A stretch of 64,000 nucleotides of DNA from FEN-1219 sp963713355 (GTDB lineage: Bacteria > Pseudomonadota > Gammaproteobacteria > Steroidobacterales > Rariloculaceae), in assembly GCA_963713355.1 (NCBI GenBank), contig CAVQLK010000005.1, positions 310,001 through 374,000 on the forward strand, written 5' to 3'. Shown one piece after another: positions 47,029 through 54,507 of this stretch; the stretch's first letter is position 1; every line of letters starts with the position of its first letter. The translations under genes were made by a program, and so were the position numbers. The notes below the pieces were generated by a model. It made no database searches and had not been told where the DNA came from. It saw only the letters and a program-made list of their open reading frames with translations.

Positions 47029-47175
47029 CCGCCGTCGGCCGTAGCCGGCTTGCCGAGGAGGTAACTCTGCCGGTCAGTTCGTAAGATCGACGAGAAGCTC
47101 CGTCACGAATCTTACCGAAAACCGTCAGCGGATATTCTTCGGCAAGCGGCTGCACGGCCGACGGCGGCTACGGTG
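47021..47175. repeat. 155-bp element with ~37-bp near-perfect terminal inverted repeats (MITE-like)
   Basis: The left arm (47021-47056, beginning CACCGTAGCCGCCGTCGG) is inverted at 47139-47175 (ending CCGACGGCGGCTACGGTG) with one extra base and a mismatch or two. The middle also has short inverted homology (GTAAGAT at 47085-47091 against ATCTTAC at 47109-47115). It overlaps the end of the DHFR-like gene and lies 55 bp from the convergent histidine kinase gene. Transcribed, it would form a long hairpin. No ORF or target-site duplication is evident. Confidence 0.75.
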
Positions 47176-47230
47176 CCGCTACCTGCGGCGATCGGGGGGC
47201 GCCGTCAAGCGACACGCCGCCGCGCTGTCT

Positions 47231-48325
47231 TCACGCAGAAGGCCCAGCTTGGATCAGCGGCACCGTGACGATGAAGTCGCTGCCGTAGCCGAGCCCGCGG
47301 CTCCGCGCTTCGATGGCGCCGCCATGCATTTCGAGCAGGCGCCGCACCAATGCAAGGCCGATACCGAGTCCGCCGGCTGACGTCCGATTGCGGTGCTCGG
47401 GCACTTGCGTGAAGAGATCGAAGATCCTTCCGATATGCTCGGGCGGAATCCCGTAGCCGGTATCGACGACAGTCACGACGGCTGTATTACCTCCGGCGGA
47501 GCTCCTCACGATGATTTGAGTGCCGGAGTCCGAGTACTTGTTGGCGTTGCTGAGAAGGTTCGCGACGACTTGAGTCAACCGGTCGAAGTCCCCGGCCACC
47601 CACAGCGGAGACTCCGATAGCTCGAGCATGAGCTGGTTCTTCCGCGCCTTGATCGACGCCGCCAGCTGCTCGGCGCCGGCTGCGATCGCCGCATTCAGAT
47701 CTATCCGCGCGGTGTGGAGATTGATCCGACCGCGGCTGATGCGTGCGAAATCGAGCAGGTCGTCGACGAGCCGCGCCAAGTGCGAGAACTGCCGCTCGAG
47801 CATCGGCCGCAGCATGTCGAGCAGCGCCGGCTCTTGGCGAGCGCGCTCCAGCAAGTCCAATCCGGTCCGAATCGGTGCGAGCGGATTGCGAAGCTCGTGT
47901 CCGAGCACGGCGAGAAATTCGCTTTGATTCTGATTGGCCGTCCGCAGGTCCTCTTGGTGCTGCCGGAGGCGATCGTCATACCAAGCGACAGCCGAAGCCA
48001 GCGACGCGTCTACCGCGGCATCGAGCAAGGCCAGCTCCGCGGCCTTGCCGGCGCCGTTGGTTTCCGTCCCGCCCGCCAACCAGCGGCGAGTGATGTTGGC
48101 GCGCAGTGCGCGGTACTCGCCCGTCATCTGTTTCAATGTGGATCGCTGCGCGAAGCGGTGCGCGGCGTGAACCTCGGCAACGTCGGCCAGCTCGCGCGTG
48201 GTGCCCACGGATGCGGGACCGTCGTACTCGGTGGGAGCCGCCGATTCGAGCGCGTGCACGATCGAATCCAGCATCTCGTGCACGGCGTCCAGCAGCTCTT
48301 CTGTGGACAACTCGCGCGGAGTCAA
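47231..48325 (-). CDS. Sensor histidine kinase with RsbRD-like N-terminal domain
   Basis: At least 364 residues. The N-terminal ~130 residues are helical and resemble an RsbRD/RsbT co-antagonist sensor domain (AVHEMLDSIVHALES, RSTLKQMTGEYRALRANI). HisKA has the phospho-His in LGHELRNPLAPIRTG and is followed by HATPase motifs NLLSNANKYS, VDTGYGIP and GGLGIGLALVRR. It has no membrane segment or receiver. The TTG at 48325 is only the last possible start: the frame stays open to about 48446 and encodes plausible family sequence (NIAEFINSQRGAIVAEWIAVADAL), but has no start codon there. A lost start or an indel is possible. No response regulator is adjacent. Confidence 0.82.
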   Translation of the reverse strand: MTPRELSTEELLDAVHEMLDSIVHALESAAPTEYDGPASVGTTRELADVAEVHAAHRFAQRSTLKQMTGEYRALRANITRRWLAGGTETNGAGKAAELALLDAAVDASLASAVAWYDDRLRQHQEDLRTANQNQSEFLAVLGHELRNPLAPIRTGLDLLERARQEPALLDMLRPMLERQFSHLARLVDDLLDFARISRGRINLHTARIDLNAAIAAGAEQLAASIKARKNQLMLELSESPLWVAGDFDRLTQVVANLLSNANKYSDSGTQIIVRSSAGGNTAVVTVVDTGYGIPPEHIGRIFDLFTQVPEHRNRTSAGGLGIGLALVRRLLEMHGGAIEARSRGLGYGSDFIVTVPLIQAGPSA

Positions 48326-48453
48326 TGCGTCGGCGACGGCGATCCATTCGGCGACGATCGCGCCTCGTTGGCTGTTGATGAACTCCGCGATGTTGATGCT
48401 AAAGTCCGGGCGAGCGGGTGCTCGCTGTGGTGGCTGCGCAAACTAAAAGCCGA

Positions 48454-48750
48454 TCAGTGCGCCGGCCGCCGGGCCCGCGCCCGCGGGGCCAGCAGTTCGG
48501 CTTTCATCTCTGCGACGATTCGGGCGAACTCGGGGGAGTCGGGGTTCCGGGCAACTCCGGGCCCGATCTTGCGGGTCGCCTGCCGATCTCGCGCCTCGAT
48601 CGTCACCTGGAAGCTGTTATCGGCGAGCTTCTTTCTGATCGTGGCTACGGTGCCGTCGCGCGCCAAGAAATGCACGACATTCGCATCGAGCAATTTCCAG
48701 CGTCGGCCGCCGGTTGTTCGGCTGGCGGAGCGGCGGGGGCGGACGTCCAT
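48454..48750 (-). CDS. Hypothetical protein
   Basis: A 98-residue basic protein whose body (KLLDANVVHFLARDGTVATIRKKLADNSFQVTIEARD) looks folded, with a strongly charged C-terminus rich in Arg and Ala. No family is recognised. It is on the same strand as the histidine kinase that follows, ~100 bp away, and may be its operon partner. The start is uncertain; a shorter version from an internal codon near RRWKLL is possible. Confidence 0.45.
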   Translation of the reverse strand: MDVRPRRSASRTTGGRRWKLLDANVVHFLARDGTVATIRKKLADNSFQVTIEARDRQATRKIGPGVARNPDSPEFARIVAEMKAELLAPRARARRPAH

Positions 48751-49054
48751 TTTCGCGACTCCAATGCGTGGGGCTTACGAGGGAATTCCTTTCCCTCGGC
48801 TTTTGCGCCCCAACGTATGCAAGGTTCGTGCACAGGCATCGCGCATTGGCTCATGCCTCGAAAAAGTCCGCCAAAAATGGGGGGCTGCTCGAGGCGATGA
48901 TGCCTTCGCCAATGAAGCTCTGCTTTGACTGCACGAAACTTGCATGTGTGCGGAGCTAAGTGGGAGGCGACGGGCTTATCCCCGTCGAAGCCGCGCCGTA
49001 GCGGTTACGGAGGGGGCGTCCCGGTCTGCGAATTACAAAAATTGGAATCGGGCG
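48751..49054. other. Intergenic region, no gene seen
   Basis: About 300 bp between divergent hypothetical genes. It contains a small hairpin (GACGGG at 48970-48975 against CCCGTC at 48981-48987) and an AT-richer stretch (ATTACAAAAATTGG) just before the gene at 49055, which may hold a promoter. No ORF or RNA gene is supported. Confidence 0.4.
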
Positions 49055-49405
49055 ATGCAACTCTCGTGGAACAAGTGCTCCGTCGGCCAATGGTGTCTGC
49101 TTCACGAGGTGGACCTCGCCGCCGTCGACTACCAAGGCGTGTTTGTCGTCTGGCGAAACGGCGGGCTCGGCCAGATGTCCGGCGTGCTCTACGTAGGCCG
49201 GGGGACGCTTCGTCAGGAAATCATCGATTGCCGGCGACACCCCGTTTTCAAAGACCCCGGCCTCCTCCTCACCTGGGCCAGAGTCGACCATGCTCGGGAC
49301 CTCGACAGCGTGGCGGCGTACCTCTACCAGCGGCTTCGCCCGATCTGGGGCGAGGTCGTGCCATCGGCGCAACCCACGGCCGTCAACCTGCCGTTGACGG
49401 CGTAA
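49055..49405 (+). CDS. Hypothetical protein with a GIY-YIG-like pattern
   Basis: A 116-residue protein. The segment YQGVFVVWRNGGLGQMSGVLYVGRGTLRQEI resembles the strand-loop-strand of GIY-YIG nucleases (GVYVV...YVGRG), followed by a possible helix with Arg (IIDCRRH), but the later catalytic Glu is not secure. Start ATG after GGCG; a longer open frame begins upstream but is basic and unlikely. It is not linked to a recognisable partner. A real small gene is probable; nuclease activity is a guess. Confidence 0.45.
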   Translation: MQLSWNKCSVGQWCLLHEVDLAAVDYQGVFVVWRNGGLGQMSGVLYVGRGTLRQEIIDCRRHPVFKDPGLLLTWARVDHARDLDSVAAYLYQRLRPIWGEVVPSAQPTAVNLPLTA

Positions 49406-49465
49406 CCACCTCGTTCAATAGAACGCGCGCCGTGAAGTCCTGCCCGCGGCGCGCGTGGTCAATCC

Positions 49466-50263
49466 TCACGAGCCGGTCATGTGTTGATCGTAGATGAGTT
49501 GATAGGACTCCGGGCCGATGCTGACGTCGCCCGTGAACGGCGTGTCGAGCGCGAAAATGACGAGCAACGCCATGGAGAGCGATGCCGCGAGGCCGAGCAG
49601 CATGGACGCCTGCAAGCGCGCGTTCTCGACGTAAAAGAACGAACCCATCGTGATACCGGCGACAGCGCCGCCCAGCAGCACGAACCAAAACACGCCCGGT
49701 AGGCCCGCGCGAGCGGCGTCCAGTCGTTGGCGCCGCTGCTCGACGAGGGCGTTGAACGCGCGCAGCGTCTCGGCATGCAGGACTTTCTGCCCTTCGGTCA
49801 TCGGCTCGAACACATAGAGCAGGCCTTGCAGGCGATCCATCCACTCGACGCCTTCGCTCGGAATCTCGCCCTGCTTCAGCTGTGGCCACGCCGCGTTGAT
49901 GACCTGATCGGTGTAGCCGCGCAGCACCTCTTGCATGGAGTCGCCGAGCGGGTCGGGATAGCCGCCGAGGTCACGCCAAAGCGTGGTGATCGCGGTCGCT
50001 TCGGCCGACACAATCCGCGAGACTTCCGAATACCTCGTCCACGCGCCGACCGCCGTCAGTGCCGCGATCATGCTGTAGAGCAGCATCGACGACTGCATGA
50101 GCGGCGCGACGTAGTGGGCGTTGTTGAAGTCGACTTGCAACCGAGGCAGGACCTGGCGCCTGAAGATCCACAAGGCCACGAGCACCGTGCCCATCAGCCA
50201 GGCGACCAGCACGAGGCCCAGCAGCCAGAGCGGCAGCTGTTCGAGGAAGGTGATCAACGCCAT
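49466..50263 (-). CDS. DUF4239/bestrophin-like membrane protein
   Basis: A 265-residue membrane protein with two N-terminal and two C-terminal hydrophobic segments (LPLWLLGLVLVAWLMGTVLVAL and SMLLGLAASLSMALLVIFALD) and a soluble helical middle. VSAEATAITTLWRDLGGYPD and FALDTPFTGDVSIGPESYQLI match DUF4239, a bestrophin-like family, so it may be an anion channel; the function is unproved. It is divergent from a secreted-protein gene and stands alone. Confidence 0.8.
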   Translation of the reverse strand: MALITFLEQLPLWLLGLVLVAWLMGTVLVALWIFRRQVLPRLQVDFNNAHYVAPLMQSSMLLYSMIAALTAVGAWTRYSEVSRIVSAEATAITTLWRDLGGYPDPLGDSMQEVLRGYTDQVINAAWPQLKQGEIPSEGVEWMDRLQGLLYVFEPMTEGQKVLHAETLRAFNALVEQRRQRLDAARAGLPGVFWFVLLGGAVAGITMGSFFYVENARLQASMLLGLAASLSMALLVIFALDTPFTGDVSIGPESYQLIYDQHMTGS

Positions 50264-50429
50264 AAATGAGAAAGGTCATTGCTGCTCGAGGGCGAGTCTA
50301 TTGGCTCGCAGGCTGTTTGTCGTCATTTTGAGCTCGGCGGTACATGATTGCGTTCGAAGCACCAGTGCGTTAAGAACCAGACCTGTCGGACGCTCGCCTA
50401 CCAAGGACAGCCCGGCCGGGGGTGACACT

Positions 50430-51326
50430 GTGCGCGCTCGTGTTCAACGCTCGCCGACCTGCGCCATCGTCAGCTGCGCAACGATTTTTTCGGGCCGAGT
50501 GCTCGCCCAACCTCTTCAACCTCCGGAAGGAATCGAAGAAGTCATCGTTCGCGGAGGCAAAACACTGAGCCAGGATCGGCTGGAGCTGGAGCGCGCGGAG
50601 GACGACCTTTTCGAGCTCTTCAACGAGCTGAATGAAGGTAACGACACGGACATTCGGTGTCGAAATGAGGCCCCTACGGGGAGCCAAATGCGGCAGCGTG
50701 TGTGCCGATCTCATGCCGAAGAGAGAGCGGACGCGGAGAGCGCGCGCAACTTCCTCAACGCGCTCATCTCGAGCTCGGGCAAGGGAGAGGGAGGGCCGCA
50801 GGTCAATGCATCGATCGCCATGGGCGAAGCGCTGAGCAATGCAGTGAGTGCAGGGAGCAGTGCGCTGGCCAGATTCGAAGCCGAATGGACGCGCGTTCTG
50901 GGCGGAAATCGGCAGCTCTACGAAGCAGCGCTCGAATATGCCGAGCTCGAAGAGGAGTTCGACAGAATGCGTGGAGTTACGAGCGCCTCCATGCTGAGAC
51001 CGCGTCAGGTCGTGCTTGGACGAACGGGGCCGCAGTGCGAGGCCAGCACGCTGACGGAGTACGAGCAGCGCAACAACGTTGCGCGCGTCTCAGGCACGGT
51101 CGGCATCTCGGCCTGCCCGGCGGGAACGACTGGCCGCTTCACGCTCGTTGCGCGCGTCAGGGACGAGGCCGGCGGGATCACGCCCATCGAGTTCGGCGAG
51201 ACGTGGCACCACGTCGACGCGCAGGATCACATCTTCAATTCCGAATACCCGATCGGCGAGAACGTCGCCCTCGTGAGCGTGCGCGTGCTCAACTTGACGT
51301 GCGCCTGCGAGGGCCCCGCGCAGTAG
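50430..51326 (+). CDS. Secreted protein of a proteobacterial hypothetical family
   Basis: A 298-residue exported protein: a signal peptide-like N-terminus ending in VLAQ, then IEEVIVRGGKTLSQDRLELERAEDDLFELFNELN and a TDIRCRNEAPTGSQMRQRVC block. This cysteine-containing arrangement (LFNxLN, I-x-C, TGSx...RxC) recurs in uncharacterised exported proteins of Steroidobacter-like gammaproteobacteria. The second half has an Ig-like strand pattern with TCACEGPAQ at the end. GTG start. The upstream open frame is not protein-like. Function unknown. Confidence 0.72.
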   Translation: MRARVQRSPTCAIVSCATIFSGRVLAQPLQPPEGIEEVIVRGGKTLSQDRLELERAEDDLFELFNELNEGNDTDIRCRNEAPTGSQMRQRVCRSHAEERADAESARNFLNALISSSGKGEGGPQVNASIAMGEALSNAVSAGSSALARFEAEWTRVLGGNRQLYEAALEYAELEEEFDRMRGVTSASMLRPRQVVLGRTGPQCEASTLTEYEQRNNVARVSGTVGISACPAGTTGRFTLVARVRDEAGGITPIEFGETWHHVDAQDHIFNSEYPIGENVALVSVRVLNLTCACEGPAQ

Positions 51327-51593
51327 GCAACGCCGGCTGACGGAACAAGAACGCCAGAAGCTTTTCCGCCGCGTGATGAAACATGACAATCCGTTGTAAT
51401 CAGGTACGAGCACCTCGTCAGACCACTAACCGAGAGATTCGGACGAAAGTCCGAGATTGCTGAAGCGATTGGTCGAACGAAAGACGGACGACAAGACGCG
51501 AGTCGAAGCCATCGCCAACGAGCTTTGGCAACCCCAAAGACCGCACGGTCTGAGCAAGATCCTTAGGCCGCTTCCGACACGCAGCAGATGATC
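51327..51593. other. Non-coding stretch, no gene seen
   Basis: Lower-GC, apparently decayed DNA between the secreted-protein gene and the lipocalin-like pseudogene. Open frames here are short, arginine-rich and overlap one another; no RNA gene or repeat is evident. Confidence 0.4.
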
Positions 51594-51885
51594 TACTCGA
51601 CTTTCGTCCAGGTAAGAACCGAGACAGTCTCCCTGCCGCTTCGCGTTCGTTGATGGCTTTGTTCTGATATGCAGTGTCCGCCCATCGATTTTGAACTGCC
51701 GGATTAGCCGGACGGGCGCGTGCCGAGATATTCGAAACCTGGCGGGTAGCGAGATCCTGCACCGTGTAGGACCCAAGCCTCCACGTTCCGAGCTGGGGGC
51801 CCGTGCAGTTCTGGTGCTGTTGTGCGGTCACTTCAGTGCTGACGATTTAGAACACACTGCATACTGCCAGAACGAATAGCTTCAC
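51594..51885 (-). pseudogene. Broken lipocalin-like secreted protein
   Basis: On the minus strand, AGAGGAG and a GTG at 51885 begin a signal peptide (MKLFVLAVCSVF), but codon 13 is TAA (51847-51849). The same frame then continues to CTGPQLGTWRLGSYTVQDLA, the lipocalin-like start G-T-W-R-L-x-S-Y. After a frame change, FKIDGRTLHIRTKPSTN and YLDESRV match the domain's later strands (D-G-x-L-x-(L/I)-R-T and the final W-E-R-V). The middle of the ~130-residue domain is missing. At least a stop, a frameshift and a deletion mark it as a pseudogene. Confidence 0.55.
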
Positions 51886-52019
51886 TTGAGCATCTCCTCT
51901 AGCTGGCCGCTGCGAGCGCATTGGCTCCTGCGGTCGTGGACGACAGGCCTTATGCGGCCCAAACGCTATCGGTCGCATGCTCGGCCAAGTCCGTGTAACT
52001 CGTGGTGCTCCGGCGCCCA
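51886..52019. other. Short intergenic stretch, nothing recognised
   Basis: About 130 bp upstream of the lipocalin-like pseudogene and downstream of the TonB-domain gene, both on the minus strand. No ORF or repeat is supported. Confidence 0.3.
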
Positions 52020-52400
52020 CTATCGAGAGTATTGGTCGAATTTTTCGATATCGAACACAAACGTTTCTCGAACTCGGCGCCCCAGAACCGGCGTGCCGTC
52101 ACTCGCAAGAGCGAAATATCGCCACACACCAACTGTCGCGATTGCCGCCTCAGTGAAGAGGGGGTTTGACGAATCGATGACGACGAAATCCTGGGCACCG
52201 TGTTCACCAACCGTCCACTCAAGAGTGACGTGGCCACTCATCCGTGCCCCGATCGCCGCTTCCGGATATTTTGGATCGAGCCGGAGCATCAGACGAGGTT
52301 GACCGGCTTCAGCGCCTTCTATGTCTTGTGCGCCCGTCGAACAGGTCGGAATGCCGACGACCAAGAGTGTGACGGTCAGGGCCAAGACCGTGGCCTTCAT
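52020..52400 (-). CDS. Exported TonB C-terminal-domain protein
   Basis: A 126-residue protein with a signal peptide (MKATVLALTVTLLVVGIPTCSTGA) and one TonB-type C-terminal domain: YPEAAIGARMSGHVTLEWTV, then FVVIDSSNPLFTEAAIATVGVWRY and FVFDIE. There is no N-terminal ExbB/ExbD-contacting helix or Pro-rich spacer, so it is not a functional TonB; such stand-alone domains occur as periplasmic accessory proteins. An ATG 18 bp upstream with AGGAGG almost touching it is an alternative start. It could be functional although surrounded by decayed genes. Confidence 0.72.
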   Translation of the reverse strand: MKATVLALTVTLLVVGIPTCSTGAQDIEGAEAGQPRLMLRLDPKYPEAAIGARMSGHVTLEWTVGEHGAQDFVVIDSSNPLFTEAAIATVGVWRYFALASDGTPVLGRRVRETFVFDIEKFDQYSR

Positions 52401-52444
52401 TGCAAGCCCCTCTTGCATACCTCCTGACTCTACGCGTTGAACCG

Positions 52445-52903
52445 TCAGGCATTCAACCTGCGACTGCCAAAATTCCGCCGTTGCATCATCACGCGCCGTT
52501 GCGGCAGGAACGCCGTGCGACTGTAGGTTTCTCCGTTCGCGTCCTTCACCGCATGAGCTAGCTGGTGCTCTATCAAGTCAGGCCGCACTTCAAGGACTTC
52601 AGCGAGGATCGTACGGGCCGACGCACGAAAGCCGTGGGCCGACTGCTTGCCTTGTTAGCCCATCGCCGCGAGCTCGGTGCCCCCGCGAGCGTCGTCCCGC
52701 TTCTTGCGCGCGAGTGCCAGGGACGTGGCCGGCAACTCCCCCATGCTCAGCATCTTTTCGCGGCCGAGCCACTGGTACCGAAGCGCCAACCTTTTTCCGC
52801 TGGGCGTGACGAAACATGACAGACTCGTCGTCATCATTGAGCCGGTAGGCTTTCGGCCTCTGGCTTCAGAGCTTGGATTTTCTTGTGGGAAAGTTTCGTT
52901 CAT
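52445..52903 (-). pseudogene. Tyrosine recombinase (integrase) remnant
   Basis: One frame holds two ends of a phage/island integrase. The N-terminal part has the DUF4102 arm-binding pattern (TPSGKRLALRYQWLGREKMLSMGELPATS). An in-frame TAA at ~52655 ends it, and the frame resumes as QSAHGFRASARTILAEVLE, EHQLAHAVKDANGETYSRT, which holds the H-x-x-R, His and nucleophile Tyr of the catalytic domain. The ~200 residues between are deleted, including the first catalytic Arg. It lies on the same strand as, and 3' of, tRNA-Asn, the classic island attachment arrangement. Confidence 0.8.
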
Positions 52904-53057
52904 GGTGTTACCCCAACGAAGCTTTACCCAACGTGGTACCCCAACAATTGAGCGGAAGTACGCGGCTAGCTGCGGCCTTTGGCGGAAGCTTAAATCCCGA
53001 AGAACTTAGGGTTTTTGCGCAAAGTTCGGGGCGAGTGGAAGTTGGCGGAGGAGGAAT

Positions 53058-53133
53058 TGGCTCCCCGGGCCGGACTCGAACCAGCGACCAACGGATTAAC
53101 AGTCCGTCGCTCTACCAACTGAGCTACCGGGGA
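53058..53133 (-). tRNA. tRNA-Asn (anticodon GTT)
   Basis: A 76-nt cloverleaf on the minus strand: acceptor TCCCCGG pairing with CCGGGGA, D-loop TAGCTCAGTTGGTAGAGC, anticodon loop CTGTTAA with anticodon GTT (Asn), T-arm GGTTCGAGTCC and an encoded 3' CCA (complement TGG at 53058-53060). The integrase remnant begins 155 bp beyond its 3' end, so it is the likely former attachment site. Confidence 0.95.
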
Positions 53134-53245
53134 ACCGAGCCTTTTGGAGGCCGCGGCATTTTGGAAGATGGTCCCAGTCAAGTCAAGGCAACGCAAACTG
53201 ATTTACTTTGATCGTCAAAGGGTTAGCGCCCGAATGTCGAAGCGA

Positions 53246-54430
53246 TCAGCGCTTGCAAAAATTTCCGAGGCGCGCGAGTGCAGCCTCGAGCGTGCTCATC
53301 GAGGCGGCGAACGAGAAGCGCACGTGGCCCGGTGCCCCGAACGCCGTGCCTGGCACGAGCGCGACGCCTGCTTCGTCGATGAGGCGCTCGCAAAGCTCGA
53401 TGTCGGTCGCGGCCTTCGTGGCCCGCATCGCCGCCTCGACGTTCGGGAACAGATAGAACGTCCCGTGGGCACGCTGGCACTCGAAGCCGGGCAAGCTCCG
53501 TACGCCGGCGTAGAAGAAATCGTGGCGCCGCTTGAAGTCGGCGCACATGTCGCGCACACAGCGTTGGTCGGCGGCGAGCGCCTCGCGCGCGGCCGCCTGC
53601 GAGATCGTGCACGCGTTCGTCGTGCTCTGGCCTTGCAGGCTCGTCATCGCCTTGATGAGGGGCACCGGTCCGGCGGCGTAGCCGATTCGCCAGCCGCTCA
53701 TCGCGTAGCCCTTCGACATTCCGTTGACCGTCAGCGTGCGGTCGTACAGGTCCGGGCACACGGCCGCGAAGCACGCGAGCGCCTGGCCCGTCCACTGGAT
53801 GTGCTCGTAGATCTCGTCGCTGAGCACCACGACGCGCGGATGGTCGCGCAACACCTCGCCAAGCGCGCGAAGCTCCGCGGCCGAATAGACGGCGCCCGTC
53901 GGATTGCATGGGCTGTTCAAGATCAAGAGCCGCGTCTTCTGCGTCAGCGCGCCGGCGAGCTGCTGGGCCGTCATCTTGAAGCCGCGTTCGGCACTCGTCG
54001 CGACGATCACGGGCTCCGCGTCCGCGAGCCGCACCATGTCGGGATACGACACCCAGTACGGCGCTACGACGATCGCCTCGTCGCCGGGGTCGAGCAGGGC
54101 AAGGCACGCGTTGTAACAGGATTGCTTCGCGCCCGTCGAGACGAGCACCTGCTCCGGGGAATAGCGCAGGCCGTTGTCGCGCTCGAGCTTCGCGACGATG
54201 GCCTCCTTGAGGAGCCGAGAGCCGTCGACGGGCGTGTATTTCGTGTCGTTGCGCGCGAGCGCCGCGGCCGCAGCGGCTTTGATGTGCTCGGGCGTCGGAA
54301 AGTCCGGTTCCCCGACGGACAGGACGATGATGTCGCGGCCTTGCTCGCGCAGCCGCTGCGCGCGCGCCGTGATGCTGACGGTGGCGGATGGCCGAATGCG
54401 CCGCAACCGTTGCGCGAGCTCGATGGTCAA
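53246..54430 (-). CDS. Class I (subgroup Ib-like) aspartate aminotransferase
   Basis: A 394-residue PLP-dependent aminotransferase of fold type I, related to Thermus/Bacillus aspartate aminotransferases. Diagnostic segments are VGEPDFPTPEHI, the NSPCNPTGAVYS loop, SDEIYEHI, PLP lysine in NGMSKGYAMSGWRIGYAAG and the C-terminal substrate Arg in GHVRFSFAAS. It transfers amino groups between aspartate, glutamate and keto acids; some relatives accept prephenate. TTG at 54430 is the start that gives the family N-terminus (LTIELAQRLRRIRPSAT), with AAGGA 6 bp upstream. It is divergent from uvrB. Confidence 0.9.
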   Translation of the reverse strand: MTIELAQRLRRIRPSATVSITARAQRLREQGRDIIVLSVGEPDFPTPEHIKAAAAAALARNDTKYTPVDGSRLLKEAIVAKLERDNGLRYSPEQVLVSTGAKQSCYNACLALLDPGDEAIVVAPYWVSYPDMVRLADAEPVIVATSAERGFKMTAQQLAGALTQKTRLLILNSPCNPTGAVYSAAELRALGEVLRDHPRVVVLSDEIYEHIQWTGQALACFAAVCPDLYDRTLTVNGMSKGYAMSGWRIGYAAGPVPLIKAMTSLQGQSTTNACTISQAAAREALAADQRCVRDMCADFKRRHDFFYAGVRSLPGFECQRAHGTFYLFPNVEAAMRATKAATDIELCERLIDEAGVALVPGTAFGAPGHVRFSFAASMSTLEAALARLGNFCKR

Positions 54431-54507
54431 ACGGGAGTCCTTTTCCTGGGCCGGCGCGGCTATCTTAAGATGCAGGACTCGGAGCGCCAACCGGCGCCGC
54501 CTATCAC

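Noticed and set aside
53058..53080. Direct repeat of the tRNA-Asn 3' end (attL/attR)
   Set aside because: I could not find a second copy by eye in 45-53 kb, so no att site is annotated.
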